In this document: piece after piece, positions 24,201 through 34,355 of the stretch | Position numbering within the stretch: the stretch's first letter is position 1 | Layout: the number at the start of each line of letters is the position of its first letter | NCBI GenBank assembly: GCA_021521415.1 | Contig: JAIQDT010000677.1 | Location: forward strand, 434,001-498,000 | Source of the DNA: Bidens hawaiensis | Taxonomy: Eukaryota; Streptophyta; Magnoliopsida; Asterales; Asteraceae | Length of the DNA: 64,000 bases | Direction of reading: 5' to 3' | Translations under genes and position numbers: made by a program | The notes under the pieces: model-generated | Database searches by the model: none | Seen by the model: the letters and a program-made list of their open reading frames with translations, nothing else | Told to the model about the DNA's origin: nothing

Positions 24201-25576
24201 AAACGCCTTAGTTTTTGAACTTTTATTTTTTGCTGCATAAGGCACAGATAATCAAAACCAAGGTAACAAATAATATATATAGTTAAGTGATAAACCGGTC
24301 ACACGGTTATTTTGGACCAAGAAATTCATTAGATTGAAAATTTGTTGGGTGAAATCAGATCTAAAAGCTACTGAAGCAAGCAGCTCACAGAACAAAAATG
24401 AAATCAGATCTAGAAGCTTTAATTAATTTAAGTTACATATATCACAACTTAATGCTAAATATTACAAAGAAAGGGCCATTATAGAGAACTCAATTCCACC
24501 ATTTGTGCTTGTATGAGGTATTTACCATTGAAATAATCAGGTACGACCAAGACCTCATTCTAGGCTTGGCGCACGTTTAGGGCACGGTTTTGGTTCAGGA
24601 CATAAAATTTTTAAATTTTAACTTTATACATAAAGATTTTTTTTAAAAAAACATTAACAAGTGAAATTAATTTTAAAAATTGAAGGGAAAAAAAGGCCTA
24701 ATAATTTAGCAATTAGTCTATTCATATTTTATTAGACCAAAAGGTATGAAAAAAATTCTATATAAGGCCCACATTTAATACTCGTCTTAGCTCAAAATCT
24801 CGGAGACGAGCTTGCAAGTAGTCATCATATATACTTATTTTTCCTTCCAACATGATCATCTTCTGTGTCATATAGATATGCATGTATAAGCACATCTTCA
24901 TCGTCATCATCGTACTCAGTAAATCCCATCAATAGCAAAGCTATAGTAGGGTCTCGTCTCGAGGACGGTAAGATGTAGACAGCCTTACCCCTACCTCGTA
25001 CGAATAGAGAGGCTGCTTCCGGTGAGACCTCCGACTCGATAGTAGTTTTGCATCAAGTCTTGGGCATAAGGCACATAACACTCAACCATCGGCCGATTAG
25101 TGCATGCACCCTTGTCTTTCACTTTTGCCCCGGGAGGACCAACCACACATATATACATTAGATGCGCACACATCAAAGAGGGCCCATATAAGCACATCTA
25201 GTTATCTCAATTATAACATGCATCTTCATCAATTCAATTCCCCTCCTATTAGTGAAATAATTTACAATTAACATAACAGTAGTATATATTGAGTAATGCT
25301 GCCACTTGCTTCAGACTAAATACACTGGTATATATGACTACAAACAAACAGACTGATTACCAAATGAATAATAATAATAATATAATGTTAGCACTTACTG
25401 GAGACGGCAAGAACCCTAGGTTTAGCGATCTGCGCGCCTTTGCCAATTTTTCCTTTGCCCCATGCACCTTTGCTTTTGGCAACACGAATCGACATTATTA
25501 TCTTCTGTTTCGTGCCGTCGATTGCGGCTTCGCACGCTCGCCGGAGCTCTTTATCGTCCGCGGTAGATTTCGCCAT
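18534..25576 (-). CDS. SEC3: Exocyst complex component SEC3
   Basis: Tethers secretory vesicles at the plasma membrane as the exocyst landmark subunit. 25 exons join in phase to 868 residues (Arabidopsis SEC3A is of similar length): 25576-25399, 24232-24162, 24050-23970, 23861-23794, 23699-23597, 23481-23342, 23082-22965, 22738-22634, 22428-22327, 22252-22121, 22032-21904, 21818-21738, 21656-21582, 21444-21280, 21087-20967, 20858-20800, 20700-20530, 20447-20365, 19721-19640, 19575-19478, 19382-19274, 19177-19109, 19010-18945, 18855-18766, 18644-18534. Residues ~30-165 are the PH-like lipid-binding region ([22 protein letters not shown]). A coiled coil and the long C-terminal Sec3 domain follow ([39 protein letters not shown]). 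An acidic insert ([17 protein letters not shown]) lies at ~540. All splice sites are GT-AG and no lesion was found. Confidence 0.96.
19757..20271. mobile_element. GTTCGTTTA-rich repeat element, copy A
   Basis: Sits in SEC3 intron 18. Starts near GGCATGTAAACGTACCG and ends near CGTTTACAAGGCTA, an imperfect terminal inverted repeat. The interior is a string of degenerate TTCGTT/GAACGAA words. It belongs to the same family as the copies at 27673, 29333 and 43604. Confidence 0.6.
21210..21245. repeat. GT and GA microsatellite in a SEC3 intron
   Basis: A GTGTGTGTGTGT run followed by a GAGAGAGAGAGA run, visible directly, within the intron between exons 14 and 15. Confidence 0.85.
24930..25190. repeat. 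SINE-like interspersed repeat in SEC3 intron 1
   Basis: Contains the phrase GATGTAGACAGCCTTACCCC followed by AGAGAGGCTGCTTCCGGTGA. This type of sequence recurs widely in plant introns and intergenic DNA. Boundaries and family are uncertain; no A-tail or target duplication was confirmed. Confidence 0.35.
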
Positions 25577-27045
25577 TTCTTCTTCTTCTTCCTAGCTCTC
25601 TGTTATCTGGAAACCATATACAAATTTTGTTTAAAATCTAATCTGGATCTTAGAGAATGAATTTGTGAGAAAATTTACTCAGATAGATGGAGATCTGTTC
25701 TTAAGCGTCGTCTTCATCACATCACATCGCAATAATAATAATAATAATAATATTAATAATAATAATAATAATATTAATCCTCATGCCAGATGTACGGACG
25801 CAAGCTCATCCTCATCAACTGTTTGTTTGTGACTCCATGCACGTATCGTAACAAAATTACGCATTTTAGGAGTAGGGGCACTTTAGTCATTTCATGCCGA
25901 CTTAACTGGAAGAGCTAACTCATCTAATTATAACAGGGACCTCATGGGTTACGGTTTCAAACTTTTAGGGAGGCTATGTGTAATACTGCGCAATACCAAA
26001 ATGGACCATCGGTGTAATTAACTCTCAAGGTTACGGTTTTACACTTTTGGAAGCAATAGTAATTTTTACAGGTTAATATGAACATTCTTTTTTTTTTCTT
26101 TAAAATTCAACTACAATATATAGAAACATAGATATTACATCAATATAGCAGATAGGCGGGCAACAAGCTGCGCCGCCACCCCTTTCTGAATTGCAAACCC
26201 TAACCTGCTAAAGACATACCCCTGCCCCTTTGGAGTCGACACATTGCTATGCACAACATCTTGAGTGTGCTTATAAGTAACACCCCTTTCCCCTCATAAA
26301 TTTTCGGATATATTGGTTATCAAATCAACCCATTAGTCGTAAGATGTATGAGTGTATAACATTTTGTAAACGACTGTGTACTTTATTGAGATGTATAACA
26401 TCTCATTTGTTGTCTTAATTATATTGGCGTATATCGCACCAAAAGAAGCCTTATAATGGTGTATACATGTTCTCTACGGGTGTATATGTGCCCTACATAG
26501 ACATGTACAAGCCTTATATAGACGTATACAAGCCTAATACGGGCGTATACCAACAAATGTGGTACACTTATATAGATTTGAGTCCTCACATTTGATAATT
26601 ACGAATTTGGTCTTTTAACATCTTCACTATCAGAGGTGTGTTAGAAATTGCTGCAAGATATTCAGTTAATTTCCCGTGTTTGATACGGTATGTTTTCAAC
26701 TTTTTAGGCACATTAATCTATTACATTAGTCATTCACTCATTATAGCAAATACCAAGTGCAGGTCATCAAAGAGACCAAATCCAAAAACAACTTCAATTA
26801 AAAGAAAAAACTACAAACATAAAATTAAGCGAATCAGTTCGATGATGCCAAATCGGACCCAAAGGCCAAAGAATTAACATGATAAAGAAGATATCTACAC
26901 CCACCTAGCTTTGGTCAAACCTATACCGACTATGCAGTATACATTACAACTACACAAATAATAATACCAAAAATAGCTTCCGCACACGTGTGTTCCACAA
27001 AAATACCATAACACACAGTAACAAGATCAACGGATAAGAATCATT
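25577..27045. other. SEC3 upstream region and intergenic DNA
   Basis: Immediately before the SEC3 start is a CT-rich leader. (AAT)n runs interrupted by ATT lie at about 25727-25775. Further left, 26400-26560 repeats a TATAGACGTATACAAGCC-like phrase. No coding region is recognisable. Confidence 0.5.
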
Positions 27046-29186
27046 CTAAAGGCTTGGCCTTGCGTATATGACCCATGCTATTAACCAAATCTCTCCGTGT
27101 GCAAACTGGAAACATATATTTATGTCTTTTAACACCTTTAACCGCCACAAAACATATGGAAAACTAAGCTGATCACGAGAAGTAAACCTAACAACCTCGT
27201 TGAACCAAAGACACATAAATAAATTAGTTACTGGAGTATGCTCCCTCACAATCACAGATGCCTCATTTAAAGCTGCAAAAAATAAGCATACAATTATACT
27301 TCATAAAATGTGACAAATAAATAGATAATATGCATATTCAGGTATCCTTGATTATTTGTTTATACCTTTTTTGCCATTAAATCTTTTGTCTTCGGGGAGA
27401 CCATCATGGTGGTACTGAGTAATTTGTACTTCAACTTCTTCTGGAGTGGCTTTGTTCTTCTTGACAACAGCTTTTGCCTCGTCATACACGTTACTGCGGG
27501 CCCCATGTTCAGAAATGCAAGCACGGATTTTGAACCCATAAAAGTGCCTCAAATCCACCCAATGGGTCTCTCCTAAATTGGGACTTTGAGTCTACCCATA
27601 TTGAATATCTTGCATTCGGAAAGAGACGATGTGGCAGCATCTGATGACATCACCCTAGTCAGTACAGAAACTGAGGCCTGTAACCTAACCGAAAATTCAG
27701 TGAACGGTTCGCGAACCGTTCAACAAAAAGTGTTTTTTTAATAAACAAACGAGAACTGTTCAACAAAAAGTGTTTTTTTAATAAACAAACGAAGATGAAC
27801 ACATGTCTTGTTCTTTCATTTATTTTCATGAACATTTGTTCATTTAACTCGTTTATGTTCGTTCATTTAGTATCCATTTTTTTGACTTCATTCGTTTACT
27901 TCGATTATATATTCATTTAAATTTTTAAAGTTCATTACAACGTAGTTTGCTTTTAATACTTTTTAGGATTAGCGCATTGTTGTTCGCATTTACATTAACT
28001 GGTTTTAACTCAGTTATGTTCGTTTATCTATGTTATTTCGTTGATGATCATGAACCGTGCATTTTGGTTAGCGAACGAACATGAATAAGAAAACCCCGTT
28101 CGTTTAATTAATCAGGTTCAATCGTTTGTTCGGTTATAGTTAAACGAACGAACATGATCATGCATCATTAGTGTTTGTTCGGTTCGTTTACAAGCCTAAT
28201 AAAGACCTTAATTTGATAAAGAAAAAAATAATAAAACTCAGATCAATACCTTTGGAATTTTACCATTCAACCTTTGATCTCTAAAAGGAAGATTTTTAAC
28301 TATAACAACACGCCACTTTCCAATAAAACCATCCTTGTCAATAATATGCCCCTGTTTTTCCTGTGTTGTAAGAGTAATTTCATCCCAAAATGCTACATAG
28401 CATACCTGCATAAACCTAGAGATCATTAAAACTTTAAATGCAAGGACATTTATATTAATTTGAACTTTGTATCTGAATATGCAGACCTTCTGAAGTGACG
28501 TATTTGTCATCCCAATAGGTTGATAAAGATCATCTCCGCCACCAAACGCGCAAGTAGAAACCACACTTTTGCAAGTTTGCATGTAACTTTTGTCTTCATT
28601 TGATATCGTAAAACCTCCATTATCACTGTAGAAACCACAGTGCACACATGAAGTTTCATTCACCTGTATCATCAGTAATCGACAAATTAAACCAATAACA
28701 TGTACCAGAATTAAAAGAGGCAATAGCCATATTACCTTAAAACTTTGATCTCTCCGATTAAGAGTTTGGTAACCAGTAAATAGATTAAACTTTGTAGTCC
28801 CCGACTCGTGTAGCGAAATTGTATCATAAGGTGTATCATTATCTGATATATATATTAGTTTCTTAATAGGAACAGGTGAATCTTTATTCATCTGGAGATC
28901 AATATTTTGAAGTTGTTCAGGAGGCAGGAGCTTCAAACAACCTGGATTTGGTGGTACTTGATTTCCATATAATTTTGGAAGCCTGGAAAATGAGTAGTAG
29001 TAGTAGTAAGGCAATAATAAAGAGTAATATTGGCCACTGTCTCGTTAGCTGTTTGCAAATTGGATCGCTGCTTTTTCCTCTGAAATCAGATTTCCGGCGT
29101 TTTCGTCCTGGACAGGAACATGTCTTGCCGGAAAACTCATCGGGCTGGTCCTCCGTCACCGGAATTGATATGCTTTTATTGAACAT
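27046..29186 (-). pseudogene. DUF616 protein (TOD1/MUCI70-like glycosyltransferase family), broken
   Basis: Family members are type II Golgi/endomembrane proteins. Five exons are recognisable: 29186-28736, 28663-28487, 28405-28250, 27640-27366 and 27272-27046. The N terminus has a basic stretch then a membrane span (WPILLFIIALLLLLLIF). Family blocks follow: VHCGFYSDNGGF, VVSTCAFGG, VCYVAFWDEITL, GFIGKWRVVIVKNLPF, RYSIWVDSKSQFRRDP, ISEHGARSNVYDEAKA and CLWFNEVVRFTSRDQLSFPY. Three reading-frame breaks are seen: after the membrane span (~28990-29010), in exon 4 just before ISEHGARS (~27517), and a two-base AT excess near 27110 that changes the last ~25 residues. Splice sites remain intact, so decay looks recent. 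Base-calling errors cannot be excluded for single-base shifts. Confidence 0.88.
27673..28199. mobile_element. GTTCGTTTA-rich repeat element, copy B
   Basis: Lies in the intron between exons 3 and 4 of the DUF616 pseudogene. Begins near GAGGCCTGTAACC and ends TTCGGTTCGTTTACAAGCCTA. A ~40-bp internal tandem duplication (AAAAGTGTTTTTTTAATAAA core) lies at 27717-27791. Confidence 0.6.
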
Positions 29187-29332
29187 ATTTATATTTTATT
29201 ATTTTATAGTAACGACACCTGCCGGGCGGCCGGAGATCTGTTGATTGCAGCTGACGACGTCGCAACCCCGTAGGATCCTTAAAAAAAATATTGCATTTAG
29301 GTCCCCTTAAACTAATGAAAATAGTGCTGTAA

Positions 29333-30054
29333 ACGAACCGAACGAACACGAACAAGGCATTGTTCGTGTTCGTTCGTTAAAAAAATAATGTGTTCATGAA
29401 CGGTTCACGAACACTTACCGAACGAGATTTTATGTTCGTGTTCGTTCATTAAAGAAACTAAGGTGTTCACGAACGGTTCATGAACACAAATAAAATCGAC
29501 AGAGCAATCAATCAATGTAAATAATGAAAGCATGTAAACGAATTGATCGAACACGAACAAGGGCATGTTGGTGTTCGTTCACTTAACTTTTTACAAACAC
29601 GAACACTTAATCGAACACCTATTTATATTCATGTTCGTTTATTTAAAAAATGAGCATTTGTGTTCGTTTAGGTTCGTTTGTTTAAAATCTAAACGAATAT
29701 AGCTGAATAAAGATAAAGAACATATATGAACACAAACAAACATAAACGAACATAAATGAACACAAATTAACAAATATAAAACTTCAAGTAAATGACTCAT
29801 TCAAATAATATTTAATTATTTAATATTAATACATAAATAAACAGACACAAGCGAACATAAATAAACAATCATAAATAAACGTTCATGAACATAAATGAAC
29901 GAACGGAACATGTTTTTATGTTCGTTTGTTTAATTAAACGAACACAAACTTTTTGTTCATGTTCGTTCGTTTATTAAATAAACGAACATAAACGAACTTG
30001 CCGCCGAACATTTCACGAACAATTCACCGAACGTTTGGTTCGTTTACAGGCCTA
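29333..30054. mobile_element. GTTCGTTTA-rich repeat element, copy C
   Basis: The best-preserved copy. Begins CTGTAAACGAACCGAACG and ends CGTTTGGTTCGTTTACAG, giving terminal inverted repeats of about 17 bp. The interior is dense in GAACGAACA/TGTTCGTTC words with no coding capacity. No target duplication was seen. Confidence 0.65.
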
Positions 30055-31718
30055 ACAGATAATATGCATATTCAGGTATCCTTGATTATTCATTTATCAA
30101 ATGGATTGTTTTAGATGGGGAAAACCGGACTGTGGGTTACATGGATACCGGCTCGGTTTCAAACCGATTCTGGTCGAGTCAAAGAAAATCAAAAAGGATC
30201 GGTCCAAACTTGTTCGGATTAGAAACTAGTTTTAACAGAAATAACCCGGTTCAGTTTGAAGCATTAATATACAAGGGTTAAGCAAATAAAATTAAAAATC
30301 TTCGGGCATATGATTTTTACCTTTTAGGTAAACGTAAACGGGTAATTGGTTTTTTAGATAATCAAGTCGGGTATCAACTAATCTCACACCATGCTCAATA
30401 CCCAAAGGGTTTTAGGTATGTATGTGATCGTCCCTAGTGTATAATAAAGCCTCTAACGACTCCCCGATGAAGAAGTTCAGTTTCCATCACTGTACAGATT
30501 GGATCAAAATAAAACAATTTCACCTAACACATTTTTTGGATCATTTTGAATCGGCTTTCAAATCAGGAACTTGTTTTTATTAGCACCTCAAGTACCTTTT
30601 AAGTTTTAAACCCTAGAAATACAACTCAGGAATTCAAGATACCACCTAGTAGCATGGTTGTAGAAATCACGATTTGTGTCAATTAATCTCGATTAAATTT
30701 GATTAATCGATAGTCCACACCCCGACCATCTAGCTAGCGACTAGTGATTACTACAACATTGCGTCTGGCAGGCCTACAACTTCTTGGATTTAACATCTTA
30801 ACATATTAGGATATGATCACAATTGTATGGGTCTAGGATGCTTGTATTGGAACTTTGTTAACATAATCGTTGGACACCTGGACTATATCTTGTGTTTGGG
30901 TTCCCATTTGGGCTTAAACATATCCAGGCTCATAAGCCATTACACAACAGTTTTTTTCCTTTTTTCCTTTCTTGTTTTCTTTTTTACGGAAACAAGCGCA
31001 CCTCCTACTATTCATCTAATGTTCACTTTGTACTCACTAGGAGTGAAACTCGTATCACATTAATAACGATAAACACCTAATGTCATTATGTCAAAATACC
31101 ATTGGCATGATGTCACATCAACTAAACACAGTTTTGTTTGATAACTATAAGTTTCCCAAATACCAACCACGTGAGGTTATTCAATCTTTAGTGCATAGCA
31201 GGACGGACTATCAAAGGTCCCTCCTTTAATTTGGTGGTTGATTCTTATTTAATAAAAATGGAAAATCAATGACAGTAGTTTCCTGTTGTCACGAAACGAT
31301 TGCATATATACGAGTATAGTACGTTGGCAGGCCCCTACGTTGCCTGAAACATTTAAATCCCCAATTCATATATCAAACCACACACACCCTACATGATTTA
31401 ATAGACCACCTACCTTTTTTTCTGTTTTCTTTTTCATAACAACTTGGAAGTTAGCTTTTACATCTTATTGTTGATTTTAGTCAACTTTTTTATTTATAAT
31501 TCTATTAGAAACTTCTATTAATCTTAAGATGCCAGTCTTGTACGTTACCATCAAAAGTTGAGTCGCTGAAGACGAAGAAAATGGTGAAGAACATTCCATA
31601 AATCATGAGGGTAACTTTTTCATCGAGCCAAAAGTCAATCCAACTTTTCCAGTATATATATCTATATCTATATCTATATTTATTTTCATCTTCTACAAAT
31701 TCTTCGCCTAATAAACTA
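30055..31718. other. Intergenic DNA
   Basis: No gene is supported. 30059-30095 repeats a stretch of the DUF616 gene intron (27321-27357). The rest is AT-rich, with a GGTTCGGTTT-like degenerate patch at about 30110-30250. Confidence 0.45.
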
Positions 31719-32993
31719 GAGTTAATAGCCATTTTCGTCCCTGTGATTTGCTATTTTCGCCACTTCAGTCCAAAGTTTGAAATTTTGTCAATTTAGTCCT
31801 TATAGTTTTAAACATTAGCCAATTACGTCCCCCCGTCTAACGGCATCCAACTATGCCGTTAGATTTAGGGGTATTATTGTCTTTCTCCTATTTATATTTA
31901 GTTAATGGTCAGTTTCGTCCCTGTAGTTTGATACTTTTGCTACTTCAGTCAAAAGTTTGAAATTTGTCAATTTTATGTTTAATTTATTCAGTTTTTTTTG
32001 TTTTTTTTTTTTGTTTTTGCTACTTCAGTCCATGATGGAATTCATTGGTAATTTGGTAAAGTGGTCAGGGTAATTCCCTAAAACCGAACTATATCGAAAA
32101 AACCAAAATCGTTTCTCTGATTAATGCATAATAGTTAGGGTTTAGAGATTAACATATCGTAGCAAACATTTGGGTCGAAATCAACATCAGGAGGTCGAAT
32201 ATTCCGTATTTCCATGTTTGCTCAAGAAATTAATGCACTAAATCGCATGTGTGTTCTTCAAATCGTGGTATTGTTCTTGAATTCGTCGGATTCAACCCTA
32301 GAATTGTAGTCGATATAAAGAATTCAAGAACAACACCACGATTTGAAGAACACACATGCGATCTAGTGTATCGATTTCTTGAGCAAACATGGAAATGCGG
32401 GATATTTGACCTCCTGATGTGATTTCGACCAAGATGTTTGCTACAATATGTTAATCTCTAAACCGTAACTATTATGCATTAACCAAAGAAACGATTTTAG
32501 TTTTATCGGTATAGTACGGTTTTAGGGAATTACCTTGACCACTTTACCAATGAATTCCGCCATGAGGGAGAGTTTAGAAAATGTCTAGAAACTAAATACG
32601 AGGGGGGTATGATTATTGTTATCGACAGAGTAAACGTAAACCTGTTTTGGTCGATGCTTGATGGTTTTGGGCTTGGCTTATGCTCTTAAAGGCTATAGAC
32701 AAAAAAAAAGAAAAAAAAGCTGAATAAATTAAACATAAAATTGAAAAATTTTCAAATTTTGGACTGAAGTAGCAAAAGTATCAAACCACAGGGACGAAAC
32801 TGGCCATTAACTAAACATAAATAGAAGAAAGACAAAAATACCCCTTAAACTAACGGCATAGTTGGATGCCGTTAGACTAGAGGACGTAATTGGCTAATGT
32901 TTAAAACTATAAGGACTAAATTGACAAAATTTCAAACTTTGGACTGAAGTGGCGAAAGTAGCAAACCACAGGGACGAAAATGGACATTAACTC
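31719..32993. mobile_element. Foldback Mutator-like element with long inverted arms
   Basis: A perfect 9-bp target duplication, AATAAACTA (31710-31718 and 32994-33002), flanks GAGTTAAT...ATTAACTC ends. A 9-bp duplication is typical of Mutator-like elements. Nearly the whole element folds on itself: 31719-~32035 pairs with ~32700-32993, and ~32040-32295 pairs with ~32320-32570. The apex is near 32305, and ~130 extra bases sit in the right arm. It has no transposase frame, so it is nonautonomous. The insertion lies 31 bp before the ATG of the ELO-like gene. Confidence 0.9.
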
Positions 32994-33024
32994 AATAAAC
33001 TATAATAATAATAATAATAATAAT

Positions 33025-33870
33025 ATGCAACCACTATACCATCTGACCAACATCTTATCAGAGCATCCGACAATCGTCGGATTCCGTTGGAGCCACACCC
33101 ACTCATGGGCCGCCACGTGGATCTTCCTCTTCACCTCAATCTTACTCTACTTCACCATCTCCGTCACCCTTCTCCTCCTCCGCCACCCCACCCGCCCCGT
33201 CCCGGTGGGCCCCATCCCCGCCGTCCACAACCTCTTCATGTCCATCATCTCCGCCATCATCCTCGCCGGAACCATAGCCTCCGCCGCCGCAGAGATCCGC
33301 CACACCCGGTGGCTCTGGGGCCGCAGTAGAACACCTTTACAATACGTTTTATGTTTCCCACTCGGCACGCGCTCATCCGGGCGCGTGTTCTTCTGGTCAT
33401 ACATCTTCTACCTCTCACGCTACATCCACGTGGCACGAACGTTGTTCACCATCCTACGACGTCGTAGGTTGTCGTTACTCCAGCTGTTAACGAACTCCAT
33501 TCCGATAGTGATGTCATTCCTCTGGCTGGAGTTCACCCAGTCTTTACAAATATTAGAAATCATTTTGACATCTTTCACTAACTCCGTAGTCTACGGGTAC
33601 CGGTTCTGGGCGGAACTGGGGCTGCCAACGGCGTCGTTTCCGTTGGTGGCCAACGTTCAGATTATTTTACTGGGTGTGAATTTGGTTTGTCATTGTGGGG
33701 TTTTGTATTTGCATGTTTGGGGTGGTGGGTGCAATGGAATTGGAGCTTGGGTTGTGAATTCGGTCTTTAATTGTGGATTCTTGTTTATGTTCTTGAAATT
33801 GTTCGTTAAAAGGCGTTCGATTCGACAAAAGGCGATGGAGTTGACGACTACGAATGATAAAGTTGATTGA
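33025..33870 (+). CDS. ELO-like (GNS1/SUR4 family) membrane protein
   Basis: A single-exon protein of 281 residues, similar to plant ELO-type fatty acid elongase homologues of the endoplasmic reticulum. Recognisable phrases are ILSEHPTIVGFRWSHTHSW, PVGPIPAVHNLFMS, SAAAEIRHTRWLWGRS, PLGTRSSGRVFFWSY, YLSRYIHVARTLFTILRRRR, VYGYRFWAELGLP and GGCNGIGAWV. Six to seven membrane spans are likely, with a basic C-terminal tail. The HxxHH box of canonical ELO enzymes is absent; MSFLWLEFTQS occupies that region, as I recall for related plant proteins. I chose the ATG at 33025. The in-frame ATG at 32980 lies inside the transposon end, and its 15 residues would come from transposon, target duplication and an AAT run. 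Confidence 0.9.
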   Translation: MQPLYHLTNILSEHPTIVGFRWSHTHSWAATWIFLFTSILLYFTISVTLLLLRHPTRPVPVGPIPAVHNLFMSIISAIILAGTIASAAAEIRHTRWLWGRSRTPLQYVLCFPLGTRSSGRVFFWSYIFYLSRYIHVARTLFTILRRRRLSLLQLLTNSIPIVMSFLWLEFTQSLQILEIILTSFTNSVVYGYRFWAELGLPTASFPLVANVQIILLGVNLVCHCGVLYLHVWGGGCNGIGAWVVNSVFNCGFLFMFLKLFVKRRSIRQKAMELTTTNDKVD

Positions 33871-34103
33871 GTTGAGTAATTTGTTGATGTATAGATTACA
33901 TGAAATTGTATAGTTAACGCCAGTGACTATTTTTTGACAGTTATGTGAGGAGATAAGGAATTTAAAAGTATGAATCGTATGGAGTTAAATTTTATTAGTT
34001 GGATTATATCACTTTACAATGTATCTACGTGTAAGAAACGGTGAAACTTGTTTTAGTTTGACACAACTATTAAACTTGTACACGTGCTTAACTAAATGTG
34101 TTA
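33871..34103. other. 3' flank of the ELO-like gene
   Basis: AT-rich, with no coding frame. It probably contains the 3' UTR. Confidence 0.5.
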
Positions 34104-34355
34104 CTTCATCCGTTCCATTATAAGTATCCATGTTTGTAAAACACAAAGTTTTAGGTGGATTAAATAATTACTTTTTTTTCTTGCCAAATAACAATAATGC
34201 CCTTGAAAAGTTGGTCCATCAATATTGTTTATTAATTTTAGTTGTGTATGTTTAAGGGTAAACCTGGAAATTAACTAATTAATTTTGAAAGTGGACACTT
34301 GTAATGGGACAAATGAAAAAAGGAAATATGGACACTTATAATGAGACGAATGGAG
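34104..34355. mobile_element. Stowaway-type MITE
   Basis: About 252 bp, flanked by TA (34102-34103 and 34356-34357). The ends CTTCATCCGTTCCATTATAA and its near-complement TTATAATGAGACGAATGGAG match the well-known Stowaway (Tc1/mariner) terminus. No coding capacity. Confidence 0.85.

Noticed and set aside
32980..33024. Upstream in-frame ATG of the ELO-like gene
   Set aside because: It lies within the Mutator-like terminus. The 15 extra residues derive from transposon, target duplication and an AAT run.
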